Made by a program: the position numbers and the translations under genes. A stretch of 52,175 nucleotides of DNA from assembly GCA_947476535.1 (NCBI GenBank), contig CANJRC010000015.1, forward strand, positions 1 through 52,175, written 5' to 3'. Positions 16,588-25,455 of this stretch are shown piece after piece. This DNA is from Betaproteobacteria bacterium. Lineage in GTDB: Bacteria; Pseudomonadota; Gammaproteobacteria; Burkholderiales; SG8-39. Position 1 is the first letter of the stretch. Each line of letters starts with the position of its first letter. Below the pieces are notes generated by a model. The model did no database searches and was not told the origin of the DNA. It worked only from the letters and a program-made list of their open reading frames with translations.

Positions 16588-17142
16588 CTATACCTCGTCG
16601 ATGGGGCGCGTCGCCGCTGTCGGATCCTTGATCGCCAACAAGGCGATGACTTTTTCCAATTGGTGATGCAGGGCCAACAAGGCCTCGTCCGGCATGTTCT
16701 CCAGCGCATTGTGCAGGACGCCCGCGGCCGGCTGAGGCGCCTGTCGCATCATCTTGTTGCCGTCCGGGGTCAACGCCAGTTCAACGACGCGCCTGTCGCC
16801 CTTGACGCGTGTGCGGGACACATAGCCGAGGGAATCCAATCGGGCCGTCAGGTTGCTGACCGTTGACTGATGCAGGCCCAGGCGGGTTGCAAGGCCGCTG
16901 ACCGTCAGCCCCGGTTCATTGGTGATCTGGTTCATGGCCGAGAGTTGCGCCCCGCTGATTCCGGCCGCGCGCTCCACCCTTGTGTAGTGCTGCCGTATCG
17001 CCTGCACAATGACCCGGAACTGCCGCACCACTGACACGGCGCGCCGATGATGGCTGGACGACGGCCCCGTCGCCAACCTGCTGGCCGCATCCGCTGCGGC
17101 CTTGACACTGACACCCACTGCCCGTGTGCGTTGACGCGCCAT
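16588..17142 (-). CDS. MarR family transcriptional regulator
   Basis: This 184-residue winged-helix regulator has a basic, low-complexity amino terminus of about 35 residues and then the MarR fold. The recognition region LTVSGLATRLGLHQSTVSNLTARLDSLGYV (about 77-106) is followed by the wing RTRVKGDRRVVELALTPDG. It is expected to bind DNA as a dimer. I choose the ATG at 17142 with GAGAGG just upstream; a GTG at 17148 is also in frame. It lies 33 bp downstream of the dnaE end on the other side and reads toward acyP. Its targets are not evident: neither neighbour is a typical efflux or catabolic gene. Confidence 0.88.
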   Translation of the reverse strand: MARQRTRAVGVSVKAAADAASRLATGPSSSHHRRAVSVVRQFRVIVQAIRQHYTRVERAAGISGAQLSAMNQITNEPGLTVSGLATRLGLHQSTVSNLTARLDSLGYVSRTRVKGDRRVVELALTPDGNKMMRQAPQPAAGVLHNALENMPDEALLALHHQLEKVIALLAIKDPTAATRPIDEV

Positions 17143-17175
17143 GAACACCTCTCAAAACAAAAAAAGCGGCGATGA

Positions 17176-20100
17176 CTATTGGTACAGGATCTCGACATTC
17201 TCGGGTTTCAGCCATTCGCGAAGCGACGCGATCAGCACGTCGTCGAGGTTCACGCGCCAGTCGTTTCCCAGCCGCACTTCGACGCTGGCGTCGCCATTGC
17301 GATAGCGAATCGCCACCGGGCAAGGCCCGTTGCGATGCGGTGCGAGCAATTGTTTCAGGCGAGCGGCGGATGCCTTGCCTGCAACCGAGGCCGCCCCGTT
17401 CATGGACAGGCGCATTTCGCGTGCAAAGCGGCTGCGCGCCTGGGAAAGGTCGAGCACCTTTTCCGCACGCACGCGAACGCTGCCCGAGTACTCGTCCTTG
17501 GTGACCTTGCCGACGATGACCACCGCGCGATCATCCTTCAATTGCTCGCGATGGGCATCGTGGAGCTCGGCGAATGCCGTGACCTCGATCGCAGCCGTGC
17601 CGTCATCCAGAACGATCACTGCCATTCGCCCGTTGCGCGTTTGTATCATGCGCGTGCCACTGACGATGCCGGCAAGCAATTGCGTTTCATTCCTGGGGGA
17701 CAGTTGCGCCAGCGGCACTTTGAGGAAACTCCCCAACTCACGACGGTACGCCGTAAAAGGATGCCCGCTGAAGTAATAGCCGAGCGCGGCCTTTTCTTCC
17801 TGTAGCTGCTCGGCCTCGGTCCAACGCGGGCGATCGACCAAAGACAGCCTGGTCGTCGACCCCTCGTCGGAGCCACCAAACAGGCTCACCTGGTTGGCGT
17901 TGCGCTCGGCCTGCTCAGCGGCTTCCATGGCGATTCCCACCGAAGCAAGAACGCTCGCGCGATGATCCGACTCGGACGTGCGCGCGTGGTCCAGCGCCCC
18001 GGCCCTGACCAACGCCTCGATGACGCGACGGTTCACGACGCGCTTGTCCACGCGACGGCACAGGTCGAAGAGGTCCGTGATGCGGCCATCCGTCCCAGTC
18101 GTTGAAGCGCGCGCCTTGAGTATCGCGCCGATCGCGGATTCGCCAGTCCCCTTGACACCCCCCAGGCCATAAGCGATGGTTTTCACATCCAGGGGAACAA
18201 AGCGGAATTCGCCCGTGTTGATGTCCGGCGCCAGCAGCTTCAACCCGTTGTCCAGCACGTCATCGCGCAACAGGTGCAACTTGTCCGTGTCGTCCGCCAT
18301 TGCCGACATGTTGGCCGCCATGAACGCAGCCGGATAGTGCGCCTTCATGTACGCCGTCTGGTAGGCGACCAGTGCATAGGCTGCGGCATGCGACTTGTTG
18401 AAGCCGTAACCTGCGAACTTCTCCATCAAGTCGAAGATCTCGTCCGCCTTCTCGGGGGCAATGCCGTTCTTGCCGGCACCTTCGCGGAAGATGCTGCGGT
18501 GCTCGGCCATCTCTTCGGGCTTCTTCTTGCCCATTGCCCGGCGCAGCAGGTCGGCACCACCCAGGGAATAGCATCCGATGATTTGCGCCATCTGCATGAC
18601 CTGCTCCTGATAGACCATGATGCCGTAGGTCTCCGACAGGATTTTCTCCGCACGCGGGTCGGGATAGTCCACCGCCTTGCCGTGCTTGCGGTCACAAAAC
18701 TCCGGGATCAGGTCCATCGGGCCCGGCCGGTACAGCGCCACCAGCGCAATGATGTCCTCGAACCGGTCGGGGCGCGCACGCTTGAGCAGATCGCGCATTC
18801 CGCGCGACTCGAACTGGAACACCGCGGTCGTGTTGGCGGTCGAGAAGATGCGGTAGGCCGCCGGGTCATCGAGCGGGATGCGCTCTAGTGAAAATTGCGG
18901 GTCATGCAGGCGGCGCACGTGCTTGGCGGCCCAATCCAGGATGGTCAGCGTAGTCAGTCCGAGGAAGTCGAACTTGACCAGTCCCACCGCCTCGACATCA
19001 TCCTTGTCGAGCTGCGACACCACGTTTTCGGTGCCCTGGGCGACATAGACCGGACAAAAGTCGGTCAGCTTTCCCGGCGCGATCAATACGCCGCCCGCGT
19101 GCATGCCGACGTTGCGTGACATGCCTTCCAGCTGCATGGCCAGCTCGAGCAGCTGGTGCGTCTCCTCGTCGTCCCTGTCACGCTGGTTGATCTGGGGTTC
19201 TACTTCGCGCGCATAGATCGTCTGCGTGTCATTCTTGTCGGTACGGTGTTTCAGCGTTACTAGCTTGCCCGGCTGGAACGGGATGAGCTTGGCCAGCTCA
19301 TCGGCACGGCTGTACGGCCATTCCAGCACCCGCCCCACATCGCGCACCACGGCCTTGGCTGCCATGGTGCCGAAGGTCGCAATCTGGGACACCGACTCGC
19401 GACCGTACTTGTCGCGGACATACTCGATCACGCGGTCGCGCCCCTCCTGGCAGAAGTCGATATCGAAGTCCGGCATGGACACCCGCTCCGGATTGAGAAA
19501 GCGCTCGAAGAGCAGGTTGTAGGCCAGCGGGTCGAGGTCGGTGATGCCCAGGGAATACGCAATCAGCGACCCCGCGCCCGAGCCGCGACCGGGCCCCACC
19601 GGAATGCCGTTGCTTTTGGCCCAGTTGATGAAGTCGGCCACGATCAGGAAATAACCGGGGAACCCCATCTGGACGATTGTCTTCGCCTCGAAGAGCAGGC
19701 GCTCGTCATAGCGAGGCGCCGCCTTGACGCGCGCCCCCGGATCCGGATAAAGCAGTTCGAGCCGGCGCGCCAGCCCCGCCTTGGCTTGCACCACAAGGTA
19801 GTCATCCAGTCCCTCGTTGTCCGGGGTTGGAAACTGCGGCAATTTTGACTTACCCAGTTCCAGTTCAAGATTGCAGCGCTTGGCAATCTCCACCGAGTTC
19901 GCCACAGCTTCCGGATAATCGGCGAACAGAGCGCTCATGTCCTCCTGTGAAAGGAAATGGCACTTCGGCGAAAACGCGCGTGGCCGGCGCTGGTCCGACA
20001 TTACGTAACCTTCGGCGATGCAGATTCGCGCTTCATGCGCTGTGTGATCCTCCGGCGCAATGAACTGCACCGGATGGGTCGCCACTGCCGGCAGGCCAGT

Positions 20101-20718
20101 GCGCGCCGCCAGCGCCGCCGCAGCCTGCGTGTAGGCCTCCGATTGCGGCAGGTCGGCGCGCTGCAACTCGATGTAGTAACGCCCGGGAAAGCGCATCGCC
20201 CATTCGCCGGCCAGCTTGTCCGCCTGTGCAGCGTTACCCTGTAGCAGCGCTGTTCCAACATCGCCTCCCAGCCCCCCCGACAGCGCGATAAGCCCTTCGG
20301 TGGCCGTTGTTGGAGCACCCGGTTTCCCCTTGCCGGCACCCGTGGACTCGCCATCGAACCATTCCCGCCTGATTTCCGCGCGTCCACGATGCTGGTTGCC
20401 GAGCCATGCGCGCGACAGGAGTTGCGACAACTTCAGGTAACCTGCTCGTGACTGCGCCAGCAACAGGAGGCGATAGGGTTTATCGCGCTCCGACTCGTTG
20501 GTCACCCACACGTCGCAACCGATGATCGGCTTCACGCCGTTCGCGCGCGCTGCTCGATAGAACTTCACCATGCCAAATAGATTGGCGAGATCGGTAATCG
20601 CCAGCGCCGGCATGCGATCGGCCGCAGCCCTTTTCACAGCGTCGTCGATCCTGACGATGCCGTCGGTGATCGAGTATTCGCTGTGCAGGCGCAGATGGAC
20701 GAAGCGAGGCTGGGTCAC
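17176..20718 (-). CDS. dnaE: DNA polymerase III subunit alpha
   Basis: This is the 1180-residue replicative polymerase. The amino-terminal PHP domain begins TQPRFVHLRLHSEYSITDG. The palm carries the metal-binding pair in MPDFDIDFCQEGRDRVIEY. The fingers/tandem helix-hairpin-helix region follows (GFNKSHAAAYALVAYQTAYM), and an OB-fold near the C-terminus contains GIVSGTRMIQTRNGRMAVIV. The frame is open to 20868, but alignment to known DnaE (MSEPRFVHLRVHSDYS in E. coli) points to the GTG at 20718. It is divergent from trhO. No unusual insertion or truncation is seen. Confidence 0.96.
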   Translation of the reverse strand: MTQPRFVHLRLHSEYSITDGIVRIDDAVKRAAADRMPALAITDLANLFGMVKFYRAARANGVKPIIGCDVWVTNESERDKPYRLLLLAQSRAGYLKLSQLLSRAWLGNQHRGRAEIRREWFDGESTGAGKGKPGAPTTATEGLIALSGGLGGDVGTALLQGNAAQADKLAGEWAMRFPGRYYIELQRADLPQSEAYTQAAAALAARTGLPAVATHPVQFIAPEDHTAHEARICIAEGYVMSDQRRPRAFSPKCHFLSQEDMSALFADYPEAVANSVEIAKRCNLELELGKSKLPQFPTPDNEGLDDYLVVQAKAGLARRLELLYPDPGARVKAAPRYDERLLFEAKTIVQMGFPGYFLIVADFINWAKSNGIPVGPGRGSGAGSLIAYSLGITDLDPLAYNLLFERFLNPERVSMPDFDIDFCQEGRDRVIEYVRDKYGRESVSQIATFGTMAAKAVVRDVGRVLEWPYSRADELAKLIPFQPGKLVTLKHRTDKNDTQTIYAREVEPQINQRDRDDEETHQLLELAMQLEGMSRNVGMHAGGVLIAPGKLTDFCPVYVAQGTENVVSQLDKDDVEAVGLVKFDFLGLTTLTILDWAAKHVRRLHDPQFSLERIPLDDPAAYRIFSTANTTAVFQFESRGMRDLLKRARPDRFEDIIALVALYRPGPMDLIPEFCDRKHGKAVDYPDPRAEKILSETYGIMVYQEQVMQMAQIIGCYSLGGADLLRRAMGKKKPEEMAEHRSIFREGAGKNGIAPEKADEIFDLMEKFAGYGFNKSHAAAYALVAYQTAYMKAHYPAAFMAANMSAMADDTDKLHLLRDDVLDNGLKLLAPDINTGEFRFVPLDVKTIAYGLGGVKGTGESAIGAILKARASTTGTDGRITDLFDLCRRVDKRVVNRRVIEALVRAGALDHARTSESDHRASVLASVGIAMEAAEQAERNANQVSLFGGSDEGSTTRLSLVDRPRWTEAEQLQEEKAALGYYFSGHPFTAYRRELGSFLKVPLAQLSPRNETQLLAGIVSGTRMIQTRNGRMAVIVLDDGTAAIEVTAFAELHDAHREQLKDDRAVVIVGKVTKDEYSGSVRVRAEKVLDLSQARSRFAREMRLSMNGAASVAGKASAARLKQLLAPHRNGPCPVAIRYRNGDASVEVRLGNDWRVNLDDVLIASLREWLKPENVEILYQ

Positions 20719-20844
20719 CGTAATGTCAGATTTCGGATGTGAAAAGGCGGGGCACAATATGCGCAAAAATGTACTCGAACGGACCGCCACGATTCTACCG
20801 CTCCACCAACCCAATCGCGGCTCCCGTGGCGACATCGGTGCAGC

Positions 20845-20850
20845 TATAAT
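20845..20850 (+). promoter_or_regulatory. Probable -10 box for trhO (TATAAT)
   Basis: A consensus TATAAT lies 35 bp before the trhO ATG in the dnaE/trhO divergent region (20719-20885). A matching -35 at 17 bp is not clear, so a weak or activator-helped promoter is possible. Confidence 0.45.
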
Positions 20851-20885
20851 CGCCGCCTCCCAACGCACTGCAGGCCAGGCAGCTC

Positions 20886-21755
20886 ATGCGCATCCTCAAC
20901 GTCTCGGCCTACAAGTTTGTTTCCTTGAATGATGTCGAGGAATTGCGCTCTCGCTTGCGCGCCCGCGCCCGCGACCTCGGACTCAAGGGCACAATCCTGC
21001 TGGCGCCCGAAGGCATCAACCTGTTCATCGCCGGACTTCAGGTTCAGGTCGAGCGCTTTCTTGCCCGCCTCGCGGAAGACTCGCGCTTTGCCGGGCTTGA
21101 AACCAAGTCGAGCTGGTCAGAGGAGCAGCCCTTCAACCGCATGCTGGTCAAGGCCAAGCGCGAAATCATCACGCTGCGCCGCCCGGATGTCGACCCGTCG
21201 TGCACGCCCGCGCCGCGCATCGCGCCGCAGGAGTTAAAGCGCTGGCTGGATGAAGGGCGCGAAGTGCTGCTTCTCGATACTCGCAATGGGTTCGAGGTAT
21301 CTCTGGGCACTTTCGACGGCGCGGCGGAGTTGGCGTTGAAGTCGTTTTCTGAATTGCCGGAAGCCGCGAAGTCGATTGACCCACGCTGGAAGAGTCGCCC
21401 GGTCGTGGCCTTCTGCACCGGAGGAATACGCTGCGAAAAGGCCGCCCCGCTCCTGATCAAGGAAGGCTTCCGGGAGGTCTACCAGCTCGATGGCGGCATC
21501 CTGAAGTATTTCGAGGCGTGCGGCGGCGCGCACTATCACGGCGAATGCTTCGTGTTCGACAAGCGCGTGGCGCTGGGGCCGGACCTAGAGCCAACCGGCA
21601 CCGCCCAGTGCTATGTCTGCCAGTCTGTGCTCACGCCCGAGGAGCAATCCCGCCCCGAATACGTGTTCGAAAAATCCTGCCACCACTGCCACAAGGACAG
21701 CGGGCACCCGGCGGAGCGACGCGCAGGTCCGGAAAAACCCGCCGCCTTGCTCTAG
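20886..21755 (+). CDS. trhO: Rhodanese-domain tRNA uridine 5-hydroxylase (UPF0176/YceA family)
   Basis: This 289-residue protein of the UPF0176/YceA family is now known as TrhO, which makes 5-hydroxyuridine at the wobble position of certain tRNAs. The amino-terminal ferredoxin-like domain contains KGTILLAPEGINLFIAG near 34-50. The rhodanese domain carries the active loop CTGGIRCE at 177-184 with catalytic Cys177. The C-terminal cysteine-rich tail has CYVCQSVLTPEE and SCHHCHKDSG, typical of the proteobacterial form. Length is near normal. It is divergent from dnaE and converges with the 125-residue unknown protein. Confidence 0.93.
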   Translation: MRILNVSAYKFVSLNDVEELRSRLRARARDLGLKGTILLAPEGINLFIAGLQVQVERFLARLAEDSRFAGLETKSSWSEEQPFNRMLVKAKREIITLRRPDVDPSCTPAPRIAPQELKRWLDEGREVLLLDTRNGFEVSLGTFDGAAELALKSFSELPEAAKSIDPRWKSRPVVAFCTGGIRCEKAAPLLIKEGFREVYQLDGGILKYFEACGGAHYHGECFVFDKRVALGPDLEPTGTAQCYVCQSVLTPEEQSRPEYVFEKSCHHCHKDSGHPAERRAGPEKPAALL

Positions 21756-21837
21756 GGGGCGCGATCCCCCACTATCTGATCAGTCCACGCAGTTGCGCCG
21801 CGAAGCGCCCACGCATGCTCGCGCATGCATGCCAAAT

Positions 21838-21930
21838 TACCGTAACAGATATTATCAATTCGGAAAATTAACATTTTTAAATAGGACATAAGTAACCATA
21901 TTATTATCAGGTTACTATTTTCCACGGATG
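21838..21930. repeat. AT-rich intergenic patch with inverted and direct repeats
   Basis: About 90 bp between convergent trhO and the next gene are strikingly AT-rich in a GC-rich window. An inverted repeat AGTAACC (21891-21897) / GGTTACT (21910-21916) spans a 12-base loop. A related sequence GTAACAGATATTATCA begins at 21842, resembling GTAACCATATTATTATCA at 21892. No T run follows the hairpin on either strand, so it is not a standard terminator. Confidence 0.5.
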
Positions 21931-21938
21931 CCCGGCCG

Positions 21939-22316
21939 CTATTTCTTCGCCACGCCAGCGTTATTCGCCTGCACACTGGACAGCACCTGCGTGAGCTGTT
22001 GCTGCAGGTTGGCCAACGCTTCATAGCCCATGGCCACACGCACTGCCAGCTTGCAGTTGATGTTCTCGGGCAGTTTGCTTCCCTGCTGCACCAAGCGCGG
22101 CAGCGCGGCAAGCATCCCGGGTTCGATGAAACCGAAGTCGATAAAAGCCATCCCGGGAGAGACGTTCAGGGCGGTGTAGTTAGACACCACCGGCAGATCA
22201 GAGTCATCGATAGGCGTCAGCCGGACGCCCAAACCAATACTCCTGTTTTCCGTGCCGCCCCCTTTCTTTGGCGCAACTGCCGCCGTCTTGCCCTGTGTCG
22301 TTTTTTGTTCTGCCAT
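21939..22316 (-). CDS. Unknown 125-residue protein, weak DUF3467-like pattern
   Basis: I do not recognise this gene with certainty. After a basic, threonine-rich start (MAEQKTTQGKTAAVAPKKGG), the core has SNYTALNVSPGMAFIDFGFI near 47-66 and later VRVAMGYEALANLQQQLTQV. The order - a short beta segment, D-F-G, then an aliphatic R-V-A-M run followed by an amphipathic leucine/glutamine helix - resembles small DUF3467-type proteins, but the match is weak. No signal peptide or membrane helix is visible. The ATG at 22316 has GGGAG 7 bases upstream; the frame extends to 22373 without a better start. It sits just downstream of the broken exoprotein gene on the same strand, so it may be part of an old secretion-related locus. 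Confidence 0.6.
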   Translation of the reverse strand: MAEQKTTQGKTAAVAPKKGGGTENRSIGLGVRLTPIDDSDLPVVSNYTALNVSPGMAFIDFGFIEPGMLAALPRLVQQGSKLPENINCKLAVRVAMGYEALANLQQQLTQVLSSVQANNAGVAKK

Positions 22317-22375
22317 GACGATACTCCCTGAAAGTTTCTCAATGCTCGATTGGGTCGCGCCCATTATGGGCAAAT

Positions 22376-22970
22376 TCAGGTCTTAACCGCTCGGATCCAG
22401 CCGAGCATTTCGCCACCGGCGGTTGTACATGTGAAACACCCCCCCCGATAGTCGATCATCATGCGGGGCATGCCACGCTGGATGGCTGCCAGCCTTACTC
22501 GCTGCTCTGAAAGTGCCACCACTGCCGCGGCAGCGGGCACTGCGACCTTCTCCACGGCAGCCTGTGCAACACGAGCCGAAGAATCATCCCCGGAGGCGCG
22601 CGCCACTTCTTTCATGAGCAATTGCTGGGCCTGAACGATGTCCTGCCGGAAAGACGCAAGCGACGCGGACGCCAATCCAGTCCTCGTGAACGCAGGTGCT
22701 ACCGCTTCACGGGATGCACCGGCGCCCCCGTCTCGTGCCGGCGCTAGATGCACGCGTGGCTCACCTGGACCAGCGGCTTTGGCCACTTGCAGCGCAACAC
22801 GCTCCTCGACTGGCCTCGCCTGGACTCGTGACCGTCATCACGTTGCCCGCGGTCGTGATCGTGGCGCTACCACCGAGCACCTGCGGCGCCGTGGGATTGG
22901 CCAGCGCGCCGACCGCGGCGAGTGAAATCATCGCCATGGCGGCAGCCGGTAGATGCATTGTCCGCACCAA
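22376..22970 (-). pseudogene. Broken two-partner-secretion (filamentous haemagglutinin-type) exoprotein
   Basis: The minus strand from about 22934 encodes a signal peptide (MHLPAAAMAMISLAAVGALA) followed by NPTAPQVLGGSATITTAGNV and then MTVTS. This is the unmistakable start of the TPS domain of filamentous haemagglutinin-like exoproteins. The frame then ends after a few unrelated residues at 22761. A second frame, open from about 22848 to 22376, encodes an alanine-rich stretch ending RGGCFTCTTAGGEMLGWIRA. A frameshift or internal deletion has removed the haemagglutinin repeats, which normally span hundreds to thousands of residues. No TpsB outer-membrane transporter gene is adjacent. The second frame could be the original C-terminus or unrelated sequence; I cannot tell. 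Confidence 0.6.
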
Positions 22971-23148
22971 GGCAATTGCCTGAAAGAGCGCGCGAGCGCC
23001 AAGTTTCTGGGCATGTTCGCGGTCGATGACGGCATGCGCCGCCCTCCTTCCAAAACACGCAAACTGAGTCGTTACACCATTGCCCTTGAAACCCTAGCAC
23101 GGAACCACGGCAACCATCTCCCCCGGTACACTACCGGTGACGCCCTGC

Positions 23149-24216
23149 TTAGCCCAGCACAACGCGCGTTCGCGCCGCCCCAGGCTTTCTCACCTCGATT
23201 TCACCAATGCGCCAAGCCGCCTCGCCACTCGCCCGGAGCAGGGCCAGCGCGGCATCAAGATGTTCGATCGCAACGACCAACACCATGCCGATACCGCAAT
23301 TGAAAACGCGGTGCATTTCGTCATCAGCCACCTGCCCCTCGCCTTGGAGCCAATCGAAGAGCGGCGGGCGCGACCAGGCTCGCGCATCAAGCACTGCAGC
23401 GACCTCGTCCGGAAGCACCCTCGGCACATTTTCCAGCAACCCGCCGCCGGTGATGTGCGCCATTCCCTTGACCGGCAGCGCTTGCAGCAGCGCCAGTACT
23501 GGCTTCACGTAGATGCGCGTCGGGGCAATCAGCACATCGGCGAATGGACGACCGTGAAAGTCCGAGCACAGGTCGATTTTCGAGCGATCGAGGATTTTAC
23601 GGACCAGCGAATAGCCATTCGAATGCGCCCCACTAGAGGCAAGCCCAATCACTGCGTCGCCCGCCCGGATGGAGCGCCCGTCGATGATGGCCGACTTTTC
23701 GACAACGCCCACCGCAAACCCGGCCAGGTCGTATTCACCGTCCGGATACATGTCGGGCATCTCAGCGGTCTCACCGCCGATCAACGCGCAACCGGCTTGC
23801 TCGCAGCCGCGGGCAATTCCCTTCACTACGTCACTGGCACGCGCAACGTCCAGCTTGCCACAGGCAAAGTAATCAAGGAAAAACAGCGGCTCGGCTCCTT
23901 GCACAAGAATGTCGTTGACGCTCATCGCGACGAGGTCGACGCCGACCGTATCGTGGCGATCCAGGCGGAACGCCAGCTTGAGCTTGGTCCCGACCCCGTC
24001 GGTTCCCGAGACCAGTACCGGCTCACGGTATTTCCTGGATATTTCGAACAGGGCGCCGAACCCGCCGATGCCCGCCAGCACTTCCGGTCGCATGGTGCGC
24101 TTTGCAAACGGTTTGATGGCCTCCACCAGTGCGTCGCCGGCGTCGATGTCGACCCCGGCAGAGCGATAGGACAAGGGGCCGGACGCGGATTTCGGGGGGG
24201 TTCTGGGGTTGCTCAA
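23149..24216 (-). CDS. purM: Phosphoribosylformylglycinamidine cyclo-ligase (AIR synthetase)
   Basis: This 355-residue enzyme closes the imidazole ring in de novo purine synthesis, converting FGAM and ATP to AIR. The PurM-family ATP-binding fold is shown by [20 protein letters not shown] at the start, [14 protein letters not shown] near 69-82, the [20 protein letters not shown] block, [11 protein letters not shown], and the [16 protein letters not shown] loop. The C-terminal part has [19 protein letters not shown]. Length is normal. It diverges from the PerM-family gene and hda, a purM-perM-hda order common in proteobacteria. No regulatory site is visible in the 174-bp divergent region that I could defend. 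Confidence 0.96.
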   Translation of the reverse strand: MSNPRTPPKSASGPLSYRSAGVDIDAGDALVEAIKPFAKRTMRPEVLAGIGGFGALFEISRKYREPVLVSGTDGVGTKLKLAFRLDRHDTVGVDLVAMSVNDILVQGAEPLFFLDYFACGKLDVARASDVVKGIARGCEQAGCALIGGETAEMPDMYPDGEYDLAGFAVGVVEKSAIIDGRSIRAGDAVIGLASSGAHSNGYSLVRKILDRSKIDLCSDFHGRPFADVLIAPTRIYVKPVLALLQALPVKGMAHITGGGLLENVPRVLPDEVAAVLDARAWSRPPLFDWLQGEGQVADDEMHRVFNCGIGMVLVVAIEHLDAALALLRASGEAAWRIGEIEVRKPGAARTRVVLG

Positions 24217-24390
24217 GATGGGGCGTCTCGCTGGTTGGGGCGGTTACAATGAGGGGCATGGCGTGGATGGATATCGTGACATGCTGCGCCCGTAGGCACT
24301 CGCGGCATTGCATTGCCGGGTTGCGACTGGGCTGCGTCTTGTTTCAAAAGATACTCCACCGCCGGATTTTAGCGCTGAAATTTGCCAAGC

Positions 24391-25455
24391 ATGCCGATAC
24401 GCGAAATCGATTCACGCAAATTGACCTGGCTGGCCGCCCTCTGCGCCGGCCTGGTGTTGCTCTACGCGCTGTCCCCGGTGCTGACGCCGTTCTTCCTGGC
24501 CGGGATCCTTGCCTATGTCTGCCAGCCAATGGTGCTGTGGCTGGGGAGACGGCGCGTACCGCGTTCGCTGGCGGTATGCCTTGTCATGCTTCTGGAAGCC
24601 CTTGTGCTGGCCCTGTTTGCGCTCACGGTCCTTCCGCTGTTCGTTCAGGAAATCGCCCAACTGGCCCGCGAACTACCGGCGTTTCTGGATCGCGCCAATG
24701 CCACCATCGCCCCGTGGCTCAAGGAGCACGCCGGCATGAACATCCGCCTGGACTCGGCTAGTTTGCGCGACTCCATCGCAACATCCCTGCAGGCTAGCGA
24801 CGGCCTCGGGATGAAGCTGCTCGCCTCGCTGCGCATCGGCGGCCTCGGTCTGATTGGCGTGTTCGCCACCGCGGTGCTGGTGCCCGTGGTGCAGTTCTAT
24901 CTGATGCGTGACTGGGAGCCGATGCTGGGGCGCATCGACTCCCTTGTGCCGCGCGGGTGGCACGCGCGCGTGATCGCCTTCGTCCGCGAAGCCAACCAGG
25001 CGCTCGCGCAGTACCTGCATGGGCAGGTCCTGGTGATCCTGGTCATGAGCATCTTTTACACGCTGGGATTGTGGCTGACCGGCCTGGAGTTCTTCCTGCC
25101 GATCGGCATCATCACGGGGGTGCTGGTGTTCGTACCCTATGTCGGGGCCGCAACCGGTTTCGTGCTTGCCACGCTTGCTGCGGCAATGCAGTTCCCCGAT
25201 TGGGCCGGCGTGGCCTGGGTCTGGGTGGTTTTTGTCTTGGGTCAGGCGATCGAAGGCAATTTCATCACCCCGAAGTTGGTCGGGGAGCGCATCGGCCTGC
25301 ATCCGGTAGCCGTGATTTTCGCGCTGCTCGCATTCGGGCAGATATTTGGATTCGTCGGGCTGCTGCTGGCGCTGCCAGCCAGCGCCGTTCTGCTCGTCGC
25401 GTTGCGGCACGTGCGGGCAAAGTACGTCAACAGCACGTTTTACTCGGGATCCTGA
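24391..25455 (+). CDS. AI-2E/PerM family membrane protein
   Basis: This 354-residue integral membrane protein belongs to the AI-2E transporter (PerM/YdgG) family. It has paired amino-terminal helices (LAALCAGLVLLYALSPVLTP), a middle soluble segment, and then a block of five to six helices with the conserved GLEFFLPIGIITGVLVFVPY and GQAIEGNFITPKLVGERIGL. The reaction is uncertain: family members include autoinducer-2 exporters and Na+/H+ antiporters. The ATG at 24391 is chosen over the in-frame TTG at 24382; neither has a strong Shine-Dalgarno. The stop shares one base with the hda start, so the two are translated together. Confidence 0.88.
   Translation: MPIREIDSRKLTWLAALCAGLVLLYALSPVLTPFFLAGILAYVCQPMVLWLGRRRVPRSLAVCLVMLLEALVLALFALTVLPLFVQEIAQLARELPAFLDRANATIAPWLKEHAGMNIRLDSASLRDSIATSLQASDGLGMKLLASLRIGGLGLIGVFATAVLVPVVQFYLMRDWEPMLGRIDSLVPRGWHARVIAFVREANQALAQYLHGQVLVILVMSIFYTLGLWLTGLEFFLPIGIITGVLVFVPYVGAATGFVLATLAAAMQFPDWAGVAWVWVVFVLGQAIEGNFITPKLVGERIGLHPVAVIFALLAFGQIFGFVGLLLALPASAVLLVALRHVRAKYVNSTFYSGS

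Noticed and set aside
23137-24252. 371-codon plus-strand frame opposite purM
   Set aside because: It mirrors purM almost exactly; no motif, and its histidine/arginine-rich composition is typical of antisense shadows.
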